NCBI GenBank assembly: GCA_947628025.1
Contig: CANQYH010000060.1
Location: 1-13,277, forward strand
Source of the DNA: an uncultured Lachnospiraceae bacterium
GTDB taxonomy: Bacteria; Bacillota; Clostridia; Lachnospirales; Lachnospiraceae
Reading direction: 5' to 3'
DNA: 13,277 nucleotides
The notes beneath the pieces are model-generated. The model was not told the DNA's origin and made no database searches. It was given only the letters and a program-made list of their open reading frames with translations. Each line of letters begins with the position of its first letter. Positions within the stretch are counted from its first letter, which is position 1. Positions 1 to 7,465 of the stretch are shown in pieces. The translations under genes were made by a program, and so were the position numbers.

Positions 1-47
1 ACGATAGGAAAAATCAAACCCGGATGACTTGTATCTCATTGCCTGGA

Positions 48-74
48 TTCAACACAATACATGATTTTGTTGAA
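48..74. repeat. Short inverted repeat in intergenic DNA
   Basis: Arms of 11 bases (TTCAACACAAT and ATTTTGTTGAA) pair with one mismatch around a 5-base loop. No T-run follows on either strand, so it does not look like a terminator. It could be a protein-binding dyad or chance. Apart from this hairpin, I see no supportable gene in positions 1 to 236. Confidence 0.3.
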
Positions 75-236
75 CTCCCCATGTCCCATATTCATTGACA
101 TACAATAATTTTGTATTTTTATTCTTCCGTAATAGAATCCAGCAAAACGATCGAAACACAGAAGCCAACCATATTCACTTTTTCGGAAACAAACAGACGA
201 TCGGTTCCGTCCAAAAAATACTCATCCGACACAAAA

Positions 237-285
237 ACAGGCGTCAAACCACAATTATTCATGATAAGCATGGTTTAACGCCTGT
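237..285 (-). terminator. Rho-independent terminator after the aminopeptidase gene
   Basis: Two 15-base arms (ACAGGCGTCAAACCA and TGGTTTAACGCCTGT) pair with a single C/T mismatch that becomes a wobble in RNA. The apex contains further pairing around TCATGA. On the minus strand the stem runs directly into TTTTTGTG, the expected U-tract. It starts about 64 nt after the stop codon of the aminopeptidase gene and is the best candidate for ending that transcript. Confidence 0.7.
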
Positions 286-329
286 TCCCTTGTTGTCCGA
301 ATTCTGAATTTTTTTCACAATTCATCAGA

Positions 330-345
330 TCCTGCCAGGGCAGGA
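330..345 (-). other. Compact GC hairpin just past the aminopeptidase stop
   Basis: The perfect palindrome TCCTGCC-AG-GGCAGGA lies 5 nt after the aminopeptidase stop codon. It has no U-tract on the minus strand, so it is probably not the terminator itself. It could stabilise the 3' end of the mRNA or be incidental. Confidence 0.35.
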
Positions 346-349
346 CTTC

Positions 350-2425
350 TCACTCCTCCAGCGCCTCATTGAGCAGTTCCGTCCCCGGCACGACGAAGCG
401 TCCGTCCGCCAGGATGGGCAGCTTCTCTCCCGCCGCCGTGACCCCGTAGATCTCCCCGATCTCCGGATACGGGATCGTGATGTCCGTATGGCAGTTAAAA
501 TACGCTTTGGACGGGTCTTCTTTCCGCAGGAGCGAACACTCGTTGTCGCGGGCGATCAGCTCTTTCCCGTCCGGATTGTAGACCGCCGAATCCTCGCTGC
601 GGCTGTAGCAGGTGTCGCCGACCGCGAAATGAGGACCGGTCTTCTCCACGATCAGGATCGGCAGACGGTCCAGGATCCCGTAGCGGCGGGCCATCGCATA
701 GGCCACCGTATTGGTGCCGATGGCAAACTCGCCGATGGGCAGCGTATCATGATTTTTCAGGATCATCTGCTTCACCAGCTGCCGGCTATGTTCCGCATCC
801 GCAAAATTGTCGCAGGAATAGGAAGTCACCATCCCGTCCGCAAATTCCATCCGCAGATTCTTAAACTGAAAATCCCCGATATAGACGCTGCTTACCTCCA
901 GCACGCCTCCGGTTCCGGCCAGCAGCGGGGAGGTAAAGACCTCTCCCAGCGGAATATTCACATCCGCGACGCAGTTTTCAAAATTAGACTGGCGCGCCGG
1001 GTCCGTCAGCGGATGAAGCGAGACCCGCAGATCCGTATGATTCTCTCCGGCGCCTTTCACCACGACGTACTCCGCCCGGTCCAGACGGTCCACGATATGC
1101 TGCTGTACCTTTTTATACAGTTCATAATCCAGGGTATTGACCCGGATGGTCTCCGCAAAGATCGCCTCAAAATCCGCGCCGATGGATGGCTTGGGAAAGG
1201 CAATGATCGTAAAGCTGGTCTCTTCCTCCGGGATATAGCGGTCCATCAGCTCCATGGAAGCGCTCCGGCTGGACAGCGCCAGCTTCTCCTGTTTCTCCGT
1301 CAGGGCCCAGGCCTCCGGCTGATTGACCGGCTCAAATCCCGCCTCGCCAAAGGTCTCGATGGCCGCCGGTCCCGCATAGGCGGCGCACAGTTCTTTATAC
1401 GTCTCATAGGCCGAAGCCAGCACCTCCTGTTTCCGGTCGGTATAGGCTTTCCGGAAATACACGCCGTGATCGTAGCGGTGGTCATATTCGTACTGCTTGT
1501 TGGCGGAAGCTCCGTGGTAACCGCCTTTTCCGCCTGGATTTTTGTCCATGGACCAGACCCCGCAGCGGCAGAGGATCGGTTTCAGGCCCAGCGCGGCGAA
1601 ATTTTCCATGGCTTTTTTCACCATGCGCTCAAAGCCCAGTTCGTAATACAGCCGGACTGAGCCTTTGACGGACAGATCCCGCCCCATGACCTCGAAGCCT
1701 TTCCGGTATCCCTCGGTGTAGGTATCCGCCATCCGGCCGATCGTCTCCTGGGGCAAACTGTTTAAGAACCGGGCCGTCGCCAGCTCCTCCTCCGACACAT
1801 ATTCCCCATAATAATACAGATACCGCAGATCCTCCGTGTCCATCCCCTCGACGATCTCCCGGGCAAAGCACAGGGACGGGTCCACCAGCTCGCGCAGCCG
1901 GTACTCCGCGGTCAGCTCCAGATAATCGCTGGCAAACCAGAACAAGATCTCGCGGACCTGCTCCGGCGCAGGCAGAGCCTCCTCCTCGAACTGATTATAG
2001 ATCTCGATAAACAGCTCGTTCAGGATCGTCATTTCGGTCAGACGGCATTCATGGGCAAATACGATCTGGCCCCGCAGCTCCGCGTACAGATAGGAAAAAA
2101 GCGGCCCGTACTCCGCCCCCAGACACCGCGCCGCGTACGCCGGGTTCCCGTAGCTTTCCGCGTAATGCTCCGGCAGGATATCCTCATAGAGCCGCCGGTT
2201 CCACTCCGCCAGCCCCTCCAGGCTCATCCTGCGCAGTTCTCCGCTTTCCGCCAGCGCGAAAACCTCCGCCGTATCCCTGATAAACGCCGCCGTGCGCCTG
2301 AAATATTCCCGAAAAGGCGAGGGGACCGTCTCTTCCGTCTCCATCGTGCCGATCCGCTCCACGGACAGCGCGAACCGTTCCCGCACGGACTCATTTTCCT
2401 CTTTCCACAGCTCCTGATACTTCAT
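350..2425 (-). CDS. M29-family metallo-aminopeptidase with long N-terminal extension
   Basis: Probable cytosolic metal-dependent aminopeptidase (691 aa) that releases N-terminal residues from peptides. The C-terminal third carries the M29 (AmpS/AmpT-type) signature in order: GEVFTSP with E495, IGEFAIGTN with E566, GPHFAVGDTCY with H599 and Y607, and CHTD with H646 and D648. These match the two-metal ligands and catalytic residues known in the family. Classical M29 enzymes are about 410 residues, so roughly 280 N-terminal residues are extra. That part is acidic, rich in Glu and Tyr, and has no motif I recognise. No signal peptide or membrane segment is visible. ATG 2425 is preceded by GGAGG at 8 nt spacing. 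The gene ends the minus-strand series and is followed by a terminator. Family assignment is strong; the substrate is unknown. Confidence 0.85.
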   Translation of the reverse strand: MKYQELWKEENESVRERFALSVERIGTMETEETVPSPFREYFRRTAAFIRDTAEVFALAESGELRRMSLEGLAEWNRRLYEDILPEHYAESYGNPAYAARCLGAEYGPLFSYLYAELRGQIVFAHECRLTEMTILNELFIEIYNQFEEEALPAPEQVREILFWFASDYLELTAEYRLRELVDPSLCFAREIVEGMDTEDLRYLYYYGEYVSEEELATARFLNSLPQETIGRMADTYTEGYRKGFEVMGRDLSVKGSVRLYYELGFERMVKKAMENFAALGLKPILCRCGVWSMDKNPGGKGGYHGASANKQYEYDHRYDHGVYFRKAYTDRKQEVLASAYETYKELCAAYAGPAAIETFGEAGFEPVNQPEAWALTEKQEKLALSSRSASMELMDRYIPEEETSFTIIAFPKPSIGADFEAIFAETIRVNTLDYELYKKVQQHIVDRLDRAEYVVVKGAGENHTDLRVSLHPLTDPARQSNFENCVADVNIPLGEVFTSPLLAGTGGVLEVSSVYIGDFQFKNLRMEFADGMVTSYSCDNFADAEHSRQLVKQMILKNHDTLPIGEFAIGTNTVAYAMARRYGILDRLPILIVEKTGPHFAVGDTCYSRSEDSAVYNPDGKELIARDNECSLLRKEDPSKAYFNCHTDITIPYPEIGEIYGVTAAGEKLPILADGRFVVPGTELLNEALEE

Positions 2426-2571
2426 ACCTATCCTCCGAATCTTCTAAAAACGGTTTCTTACCGCATCAGCCCAGTCCGCGTCCCCCCCAACAAGGTCCGG
2501 ACAGCCGCCGTGCATATAAAACCGGTTCCGTCCCATCTCCGGCTTTCCAAAAGAAAAGCGTCCGGTTCCGG

Positions 2572-3114
2572 CTACCAGGAAAGCCAGATCAGCAGCGCCC
2601 ACGCAGCCAAAAGCAGCAGGCTGAGCACCGCGCCGATCCTGGCCAAAAGATAGTTCTTATCCTTTTGCCGAAACGCCGCCATATGGTAGCAGAACGCGGA
2701 AAAAGCGCATAAGATACTGCAGAGCGCCGGTCCGCCCACGGAAAACGGCGCTTGTCCATAGGTAACATAAGCCATATAGACGCAATAACCCCCAAACAGC
2801 AGCGCCGCCAGAAGAAGCGCCGCGCCGGTCACGCTCCGGCCCGCCAAGGGTTTTCGGATATAAGACACCCGTTTGGCGGCCGCCTCCCGTTCCCGGCGGA
2901 TGTTTTCTTCTTTTCTGGCCCGCCGCATCCGCTGTTCCTGCGCCAGCTTCGCCCGTTTGGCTCGTTCCTCCTGCGTGAGCGATTCCCTGCGTACTCTCTG
3001 GCCCTCCGCCAGTTTTTCTTCCCGGATCCGCCGTGCGATCCGCTTCCGCCTCTCTTCTCCCGACTGCGGACGCCTGCGCGGGCCGGATCTAGGCTTCTTT
3101 CTTTCTGCCGGCAC
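2572..3114 (-). CDS. Membrane protein, charged N-terminus plus three TM helices
   Basis: Unnamed 180-residue protein. Residues 1 to about 90 are extremely rich in Arg, Lys and Glu and read as one long charged helix or coiled coil. Three hydrophobic segments follow at roughly 93-117, 124-147 and 157-180, the last ending at the C-terminus. The membrane part resembles small three-helix proteins of the DUF6142 type, but that is only an impression. The start is GTG at 3114, chosen because GAGGAGG lies 7 nt upstream and no ATG fits better. The start falls inside the vanZ-like gene (26-bp overlap), so the two are probably translationally coupled. The charged head is presumably cytoplasmic, by the positive-inside rule, and could contact nucleic acid or ribosomes; this is inference. 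No function can be assigned. Confidence 0.7.
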   Translation of the reverse strand: MPAERKKPRSGPRRRPQSGEERRKRIARRIREEKLAEGQRVRRESLTQEERAKRAKLAQEQRMRRARKEENIRREREAAAKRVSYIRKPLAGRSVTGAALLLAALLFGGYCVYMAYVTYGQAPFSVGGPALCSILCAFSAFCYHMAAFRQKDKNYLLARIGAVLSLLLLAAWALLIWLSW

Positions 3115-3574
3115 GAAGTTTCCTCCTCACCCGTATCTTCTGGACGATCCTGTATGCGATGAAACCGAGGATCCCGCCGATCGTATTCAGCAGCAGATCG
3201 TCCACGTCAAAACTGCCCACTCTGGCCGCCAGCTGGACACATTCGATGCTGAGGCTCAGAAGAAACGTAAGGAACACGGTCTTAAAGAATCCCCTGGCTT
3301 TCGGACTCACCACCGGCAGCATAAAGGCAAACGGCATAAACGCCAGCACATTGCCTGCCAGATTGACCAGCATCACGTCCATGCCCAGCTGTTTCCGGTA
3401 ACGGTAAAAACGCCGGATCTCTTTAAATAATTCCAGATTATAGGCATATTCCATCGAAAGCCTCTCGCCCCGGCGGAACGTCTCGGCAAAAAAAACAAGA
3501 TAGATCAGCGCCACCAGGTACAGGATGAACAGTACCCAGACGCCTTTCTGTTTCTTCGTATAATTATGAAACAT
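3089..3574 (-). CDS. VanZ-like family membrane protein
   Basis: A 161-residue integral membrane protein with about four TM helices (roughly 10-30, 68-90, 96-117, 125-145). It carries the VanZ-domain hallmarks: NLAGN at 71-75, the E111-x-x-Q114 pair in helix 3, and the SFDVDDLLLNTIGG block at 121-134. VanZ-like proteins are widespread in Firmicutes. The founding member gives low-level teicoplanin resistance, but most relatives have unknown roles and nothing here points to a glycopeptide cluster. Its 3' end overlaps the next gene by 26 bp. The ATG at 3574 has only a weak GGAAGC site upstream, so translation may be modest. The family call is firm; a resistance function should not be inferred. 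Confidence 0.85.
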   Translation of the reverse strand: MFHNYTKKQKGVWVLFILYLVALIYLVFFAETFRRGERLSMEYAYNLELFKEIRRFYRYRKQLGMDVMLVNLAGNVLAFMPFAFMLPVVSPKARGFFKTVFLTFLLSLSIECVQLAARVGSFDVDDLLLNTIGGILGFIAYRIVQKIRVRRKLRAGRKKEA

Positions 3575-3601
3575 ATTCTGCTTCCAAAACTCCGATCTAT
3601 G

Positions 3602-3619
3602 AAAACGCCTTTACGGCGG
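3602..3619 (-). other. Weak hairpin with short T-run before the vanZ-like gene
   Basis: On the minus strand, CGCC-GTAAA-GGCG is followed by TTTT. The stem is only four or five GC pairs with a very short U-tract, so it would be an inefficient terminator or attenuator. It sits between the 58-residue ORF and the vanZ-like gene. Confidence 0.25.
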
Positions 3620-3635
3620 CGCAATTGATCCAACT

Positions 3636-3812
3636 CTAATTTTCCCGCAAAAACCGCCGTCCATACATCTTCTGCGCGGGCGGCTTCTCCCGAAAGAACG
3701 CACGGGCTGCCGCATATGCTCCTGACCGATTCCCGCCCGTCTCCCAGACCCGGCCGGTTGACCGAAAGGATACTCTCTGAACGGCGAAATTTTCTCGTGC
3801 CGGAACGTCCAT
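3636..3812 (-). CDS. Possible small ORF of 58 residues
   Basis: This ORF lies in the 259-bp gap between the 49-residue membrane peptide and the vanZ-like gene. It starts at ATG 3812, 21 nt past the upstream stop, with GAGGAG about 10 nt before it, and ends with TAG. The product is basic (beginning MDVPAREN and ending GRRFLREN), with no TM segment and no motif I recognise. In its favour are its position, its ribosome binding site and an open frame filling most of an otherwise empty gap. Against it, the composition (many Arg, Gly and Ala) is what GC-rich non-coding DNA also gives. Treat as tentative. Confidence 0.3.
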   Translation of the reverse strand: MDVPARENFAVQRVSFRSTGRVWETGGNRSGAYAAARAFFREKPPAQKMYGRRFLREN

Positions 3813-3833
3813 TTTGCGGCAGCTCCTCTTTGG

Positions 3834-3983
3834 TTAAAATGACAAATGTGATTTTTTCTTCAGCAGGTTCGCGCCGCTTATGATCGCGATCACTCCCGTG
3901 CTGACCCCCGCTACGATCATGATGATGCCGATCGCAATATTGGAAACCCCCGTATTTTTCATAGCCTTATAAACCTTTTCCAT
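3834..3983 (-). CDS. 49-residue hydrophobic membrane peptide
   Basis: This small gene begins at ATG 3983 with a strong AAAGGAG site 8 nt upstream and ends at TAA 3834. The product begins MEKVYKAMKN, has one long hydrophobic segment at about 15-40 rich in Ile, Val, Gly and Ala, and ends in a lysine cluster (LKKKSHLSF). This is the layout of a single-pass membrane peptide. From memory, similar short MEKVY-type proteins recur in Lachnospiraceae; I cannot verify this here. It sits 63 bp after pyrE in the same orientation and could be co-transcribed with it. The repeated small residues (Gly, Ala, Ser) in the helix suggest tight helix packing. Function unknown. Confidence 0.75.
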   Translation of the reverse strand: MEKVYKAMKNTGVSNIAIGIIMIVAGVSTGVIAIISGANLLKKKSHLSF

Positions 3984-4046
3984 CCCGCGCTCTCCTTTCC
4001 GCGTCACAAATTTTCTGTCTGAACTTAAAACACCCGCTCCGTCCGC

Positions 4047-4721
4047 TCAGCGTGCGCCGTACTGTTCATAGTACGCGTCGATCGCGGCTTTCAGCGTATC
4101 GTCGATCACGACCCGGCCCAGACACTCCCGGTTATACAGATATTCCACGACCTCGGCCATGGAAACGATGGCGTGGGCCCGGATCCCGTAAAGATCCCGA
4201 ATCTCCTCTAAGGCGCTCTTTTCCCCCTTGCCTCTCTCCATCCGGTTGAGGGACACCATCAGTCCGAGGATCTCCACGTCCGCCTGGGCTTTCAGGATCG
4301 GGAACGTCTCCTCGATGGACTTGCCGGAGGTCGTCACATCCTCGATGATCACGACCCGGTCCCCGTCGGACAGTTTGCTGCCCAGCAGGATCCCCGTATC
4401 GCCGTGATCCTTGACCTCCTTGCGGTTGGAACAATAGCGGATCTCTTTTCCGTAAAGCTCGTAAAACGCGATCACCGTCGCCACGCTCAGCGGGATCCCC
4501 TTGTAAGCCGGTCCGAACAATACGTCAAAATCGTCCCCGTAATGCGCATGGATCGCCTCGGCGTAGTACCGTCCCAGCCGCATCAGCTGAGAACCGGTCA
4601 CATAGGCTCCCGCGTTCATGAAAAACGGGGATTTTCGTCCGCTTTTCAGCGTGAAATCACCGAATTTAAGCACATTGCTCTCCACCATAAACGTAATAAA
4701 ATCCTGCTTGTATTGTTCCAT
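4047..4721 (-). CDS. pyrE: Orotate phosphoribosyltransferase
   Basis: Converts orotate and PRPP to orotidine 5'-monophosphate, the fifth step of UMP synthesis, in the cytosol. The 224-residue length is usual for PyrE. Visible motifs are the SGRKSPFF segment (27-34), FGPAYKGIPL (69-78), the flexible catalytic loop with K101, K104 and H106 (SNRKEVKDHGDTG), and the PRPP-binding VVIIEDVTTSGKS block at 123-135. ATG 4721 is preceded by an AGGGGG site. It follows pyrD after 94 bp, and that gap contains its own promoter, so pyrE can be transcribed apart from pyrFKD. No frameshift or missing residue seen. Confidence 0.97.
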   Translation of the reverse strand: MEQYKQDFITFMVESNVLKFGDFTLKSGRKSPFFMNAGAYVTGSQLMRLGRYYAEAIHAHYGDDFDVLFGPAYKGIPLSVATVIAFYELYGKEIRYCSNRKEVKDHGDTGILLGSKLSDGDRVVIIEDVTTSGKSIEETFPILKAQADVEILGLMVSLNRMERGKGEKSALEEIRDLYGIRAHAIVSMAEVVEYLYNRECLGRVVIDDTLKAAIDAYYEQYGAR

Positions 4722-4763
4722 GCCGCAGAACCCCCTCTTTCTGTCTGTCCTCTGTCAATATAA

Positions 4764-4794
4764 ATTATATACCATAAACGCCCCGTTTTTTCAA
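4764..4794 (-). promoter_or_regulatory. Promoter for pyrE
   Basis: In the pyrD-pyrE gap the minus strand reads TTGAAA (4789-4794), then 17 bases to TATATA or 19 to an overlapping TATAAT (4764-4769), in a locally AT-rich stretch. It lies about 43 nt upstream of the pyrE ATG. It could drive pyrE and the small genes after it independently of pyrF. I see no PyrR-type attenuator hairpin in the short leader. Confidence 0.6.
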
Positions 4795-4815
4795 TCAGTT
4801 TCGGACCGCGCCCTT

Positions 4816-5721
4816 TTATCGCACCGCGCCGGTCAGCTCCCGGACATCCTCGATCCCGTACCGGTCCATATAGCGCTCGATCCCCTCCACGATCCGCACG
4901 GTCGCGTAAGGATCATGGAAATTGGCCGTGCCCACCGCCACCGCCGTCGCGCCGGCCAGGAGGAATTCGATCGCGTCATCGGCCGTCAGAATGCCGCCCA
5001 TGCCGATGATGGGCAGCTTCACCGCTTGCGCCGTCTGATAGACCATCCGCACCGCCACCGGTTTGACTGCCGGTCCCGACAGTCCGCCCGTTTGATTGGC
5101 CAGAGCGAACGTCCTTTTGTGGATATCGATCTTCATGCCGGTCAGCGTGTTGATCAGGGACAGCGCGTCCGCGCCCCCCGCCTCGGCGGCTTTGGCCATG
5201 ACCGTGATATCCGTGACGTTGGGGCTCAGCTTCATGATAACGGGCTGCTTCGCTTTCGCTTTTACCGCTTTCGTAATGGCCTCCACCGCTTTCGGGTCCT
5301 GTCCGAACGCGATGCCGCCCTCTTTGACATTGGGACAGGAGATATTGATCTCCAAAAGATCCACCGGCTCGTCCGCCAACCGTTCCACGACTTCGATGTA
5401 ATCCTCCGTGGTCTTCCCGCAGACATTGACAACGATCTTCGTATCGTACCGCTTCAAAAACGGGATATCCCTGGCCGCAAATACGTCGATGCCGGGATTC
5501 TGCAGGCCGATGGCGTTTAACATGCCGCCGTACACCTCGGCGATGCGGGGCGTCGGATTGCCGGGCCAGGGGACGTTGGCGACGCCTTTGGTCACCACGG
5601 CTCCCAGACGGCTCAGATCCACAAACTCACTGTATTCCTCCCCGGAGCCAAAGGTACCGGAGGCCGTCATGACCGGGTTCTTCAGTTCCACGCCCGCGAT
5701 CGTCACGCTCGTATTTCTCAC
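4816..5721 (-). CDS. pyrD: Dihydroorotate dehydrogenase B, catalytic subunit
   Basis: Oxidises dihydroorotate to orotate on FMN and, as a class 1B enzyme, passes electrons to NAD through PyrK. The 301 residues show the class 1 fingerprints: NPVMTASGTFG (15-25), the NISCPNVKEGG active-site loop with the catalytic Cys at 129, IMKLSPNVTDI, INTLTGMKIDI, GGLSGPAVKP, and the phosphate-binding GMGGI and GTANF segments near the C-terminus. Cys rather than Ser as base, with the partner PyrK adjacent, sets it apart from class 2 quinone-linked enzymes. The start is GTG at 5721, overlapping the pyrK stop by 4 bp (GTGA), with AGGAGG just upstream. This implies coupled translation of the two subunits. Confidence 0.96.
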   Translation of the reverse strand: MRNTSVTIAGVELKNPVMTASGTFGSGEEYSEFVDLSRLGAVVTKGVANVPWPGNPTPRIAEVYGGMLNAIGLQNPGIDVFAARDIPFLKRYDTKIVVNVCGKTTEDYIEVVERLADEPVDLLEINISCPNVKEGGIAFGQDPKAVEAITKAVKAKAKQPVIMKLSPNVTDITVMAKAAEAGGADALSLINTLTGMKIDIHKRTFALANQTGGLSGPAVKPVAVRMVYQTAQAVKLPIIGMGGILTADDAIEFLLAGATAVAVGTANFHDPYATVRIVEGIERYMDRYGIEDVRELTGAVR

Positions 5722-6488
5722 AGTACCACCTCCTCCGCGCGGAATACCGGACCGTCCTTGCAGATCCGCTTATTGTGAACATGAGAATGTGCGTCTACCT
5801 CTTCGGACCGGCACACGCAGGCCAGACAGGCGCCGACGCCGCAGGCCATCCGCTCCTCCAAAGACAGCCAGCACTCGATCCCCTGCTCCGCCGCGTAGGC
5901 TTTCAGCGCCCGAAGCATCGGCGCGGGCCCGCAGGCCAGGATCACGTCCGCCTCCAGCTTTTCCGCCCGGATCGCGTCCAGCACATTGCCCTTCGTCCCG
6001 GCGCTCCCGTCCTCCGTCGCCAGAGCTACCGGCGCGTACCGTTCAAATTCTTCTTTCAGAAACAGCCGGTCCCGGTAGCCCAGCACCGCCGTTTTTTCAC
6101 ATTCCAGATCTTTTATGAGCTGAAGCATCGGCGGGATGCCGATGCCGCCTCCGATCGCCAGGGCCCGCTTTCCGGCCGCGATCGCGGGGAAACCGTTCCC
6201 CAGCGGTCCCAGCACCTCGGCCGTGTCCCCTGTCCGGTAGGAGGAAAACTCTTCCGTGCCGGCCCCCGCGATCCGGTAGACCAGGCGCAGCGCGCCTCTC
6301 TCCCGGTCGATCTCACAGATGCTCAGCGGACGCGGAAGAAGTCTTGACGCGTCTTTCGTGTAGACTGACACAAACTGTCCCGCCCGCGCCTGCGATGCGA
6401 TCTCGCCCGCATCCAGCCACAGGCTGTATATATCGTCGGCCAGCCTGTCCTGGCCGAGTACTTTTACCGTTGTTTTTTTCTTCGCCAT
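5718..6488 (-). CDS. pyrK: Dihydroorotate dehydrogenase B, electron transfer subunit
   Basis: FAD and 2Fe-2S subunit that takes electrons from PyrD-bound FMN to NAD+. The 256-residue product has the ferredoxin-reductase layout: a flavin-binding RPLS motif at 53-56, the nucleotide-binding GGGIGIPP at 113-120, CGPAPM at 186-191, and the cluster ligands C216, C221, C224 and C243 before a DGPVF ending. The frame stays open upstream to 6593, but ATG 6488 is chosen because it gives a normal N-terminus (MAKKKTTVKV) and leaves a 19-bp gap after pyrF. The longer reading would overlap pyrF and begins with Arg/Ser-rich non-coding-like sequence. The AAGGA site is 11 nt upstream, rather far. The third-to-fourth Cys spacing is 19, slightly longer than the 15 I recall for characterised enzymes, with a His-rich insert. 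Confidence 0.95.
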   Translation of the reverse strand: MAKKKTTVKVLGQDRLADDIYSLWLDAGEIASQARAGQFVSVYTKDASRLLPRPLSICEIDRERGALRLVYRIAGAGTEEFSSYRTGDTAEVLGPLGNGFPAIAAGKRALAIGGGIGIPPMLQLIKDLECEKTAVLGYRDRLFLKEEFERYAPVALATEDGSAGTKGNVLDAIRAEKLEADVILACGPAPMLRALKAYAAEQGIECWLSLEERMACGVGACLACVCRSEEVDAHSHVHNKRICKDGPVFRAEEVVL

Positions 6489-6507
6489 GCCCCTTGGTAT
6501 CCTTTCG

Positions 6508-7425
6508 TTACAGCACCCGGCCGATATCCGCGGCCATGTCGATGACCGCCTGCCTGGACGCTTCGCCGAAGCGCTCCGGCCCGAACTCCGCATAGGGGTC
6601 TTTCTTATAAGCCGCGATGATGCCGCGGGAGGAATTGACGATGGCTCCCAGACCGTCCTCGTTAAAGCAGTACCGCAGATCCTCCGCCGTGCCGCCCTGG
6701 GCCCCGTAGCCCGGCACCAGGAAATACGTATGCGGCATCTGCTTTCTCAGGATCCGGCTCATCTCCGGATAGGTCGCGCCCACCACGGCGCCCACATTGC
6801 TGTAAGCCCCGTCCATGGACAGCGCGCCCCATTCCACGACCTTACCGGCCACTAACTCATACAGGGGCCGCCCGTCGATCGTTTTGTCCTGAAATTCGCC
6901 GCTGGAGGGATTGGAGGTCTTCACGAGCACGAAGATCCCTTTGTCCTCCGCCTGGCACACATCGACGAACGGCTTCACGCCGTCGGTGCCCAGATAGGGG
7001 TTCACGGTCAGAAAATCCGTGTCGAATCCGGCCAGGGACCGGCTCCCCACCTGCACATGCCCCAGATGGGCCGCAGCATAAGCGGCCGAGGTGGAGCCGA
7101 TATCGCCCCGCTTGGCGTCTCCGATCACGATCAGTCCCTTGCCGCGGCAGTAATCGACGGTCCTTTTATAGGCGGTCAGTCCCGGGATCCCGAACTGCTC
7201 GTACATGGCGATCTGCGGCTTCACCGCAGGAATCAAGTCAAAGGTATGGTCCACGATCTCCTTATTAAACTGCCAGACCGCCTCCGCGGCTCCCTCCAGC
7301 GTCTCCCCGTATTCCGCATAGGCTTTCTCCGTAATCTGCTTCGGAATATAACCAAGCATCGGGTCCAGTCCCACGCAGATCGGGGCTTTCGTTTTCTGGA
7401 TCTTTTCAATCAATTTCTGAATCAT
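6508..7425 (-). CDS. pyrF: Orotidine 5'-phosphate decarboxylase, long (type 2) form
   Basis: Decarboxylates OMP to UMP, the last step of the pathway. At 305 residues it belongs to the longer bacterial subfamily rather than the 230-residue type. Key features are VGLDPM (D21), AVKPQIAMYE (K69), and the catalytic GDAKRGDIG block at 102-110 carrying D103, K105 and D108. A YLGTDGV region and a VPGYGAQGG phosphate-binding stretch follow. ATG 7425 has an AAGGAGG site 5 nt upstream. It is the first pyr gene after the Nudix gene, 41 bp downstream of that stop, and is followed closely by pyrK. A promoter overlaps the end of the Nudix gene, so pyrFKD may form a separate transcription unit. Confidence 0.96.
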   Translation of the reverse strand: MIQKLIEKIQKTKAPICVGLDPMLGYIPKQITEKAYAEYGETLEGAAEAVWQFNKEIVDHTFDLIPAVKPQIAMYEQFGIPGLTAYKRTVDYCRGKGLIVIGDAKRGDIGSTSAAYAAAHLGHVQVGSRSLAGFDTDFLTVNPYLGTDGVKPFVDVCQAEDKGIFVLVKTSNPSSGEFQDKTIDGRPLYELVAGKVVEWGALSMDGAYSNVGAVVGATYPEMSRILRKQMPHTYFLVPGYGAQGGTAEDLRYCFNEDGLGAIVNSSRGIIAAYKKDPYAEFGPERFGEASRQAVIDMAADIGRVL

Positions 7426-7465
7426 GTCGTCCTCCTTGGGCTAATTCTTCTGTGTGCCGCTCCCA

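Noticed and set aside
101..115. Palindrome TACAATAATTTTGTA following a TTGACA at 95-100
   Set aside because: TTGACA has no matching -10 element and no gene lies downstream on the plus strand, so promoter or operator status is not supportable.
95..307. Plus-strand 70-residue frame in the left intergenic region
   Set aside because: No ribosome binding site, composition of AT-rich non-coding DNA, and it runs through the terminator hairpin at 237-285.
488..1660. Long plus-strand frame of 390 residues antisense to the aminopeptidase gene
   Set aside because: It mirrors the codon bias of a GC-rich gene whose minus-strand product has clear M29 motifs; the plus-strand product has no recognisable domain or start site.
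2522..2570. Direct repeat CCGGTTCCG at 2522-2530 and 2562-2570, considered as a terminator or operator
   Set aside because: The copies are direct and not inverted, so they form no stem; two 9-base matches in GC-rich DNA are weak evidence.
6489..6593. Longer pyrK starting at 6593
   Set aside because: It would add 35 Arg/Ser-rich residues, overlap the end of pyrF and lack homology-like sequence; ATG 6488 gives the expected N-terminus.
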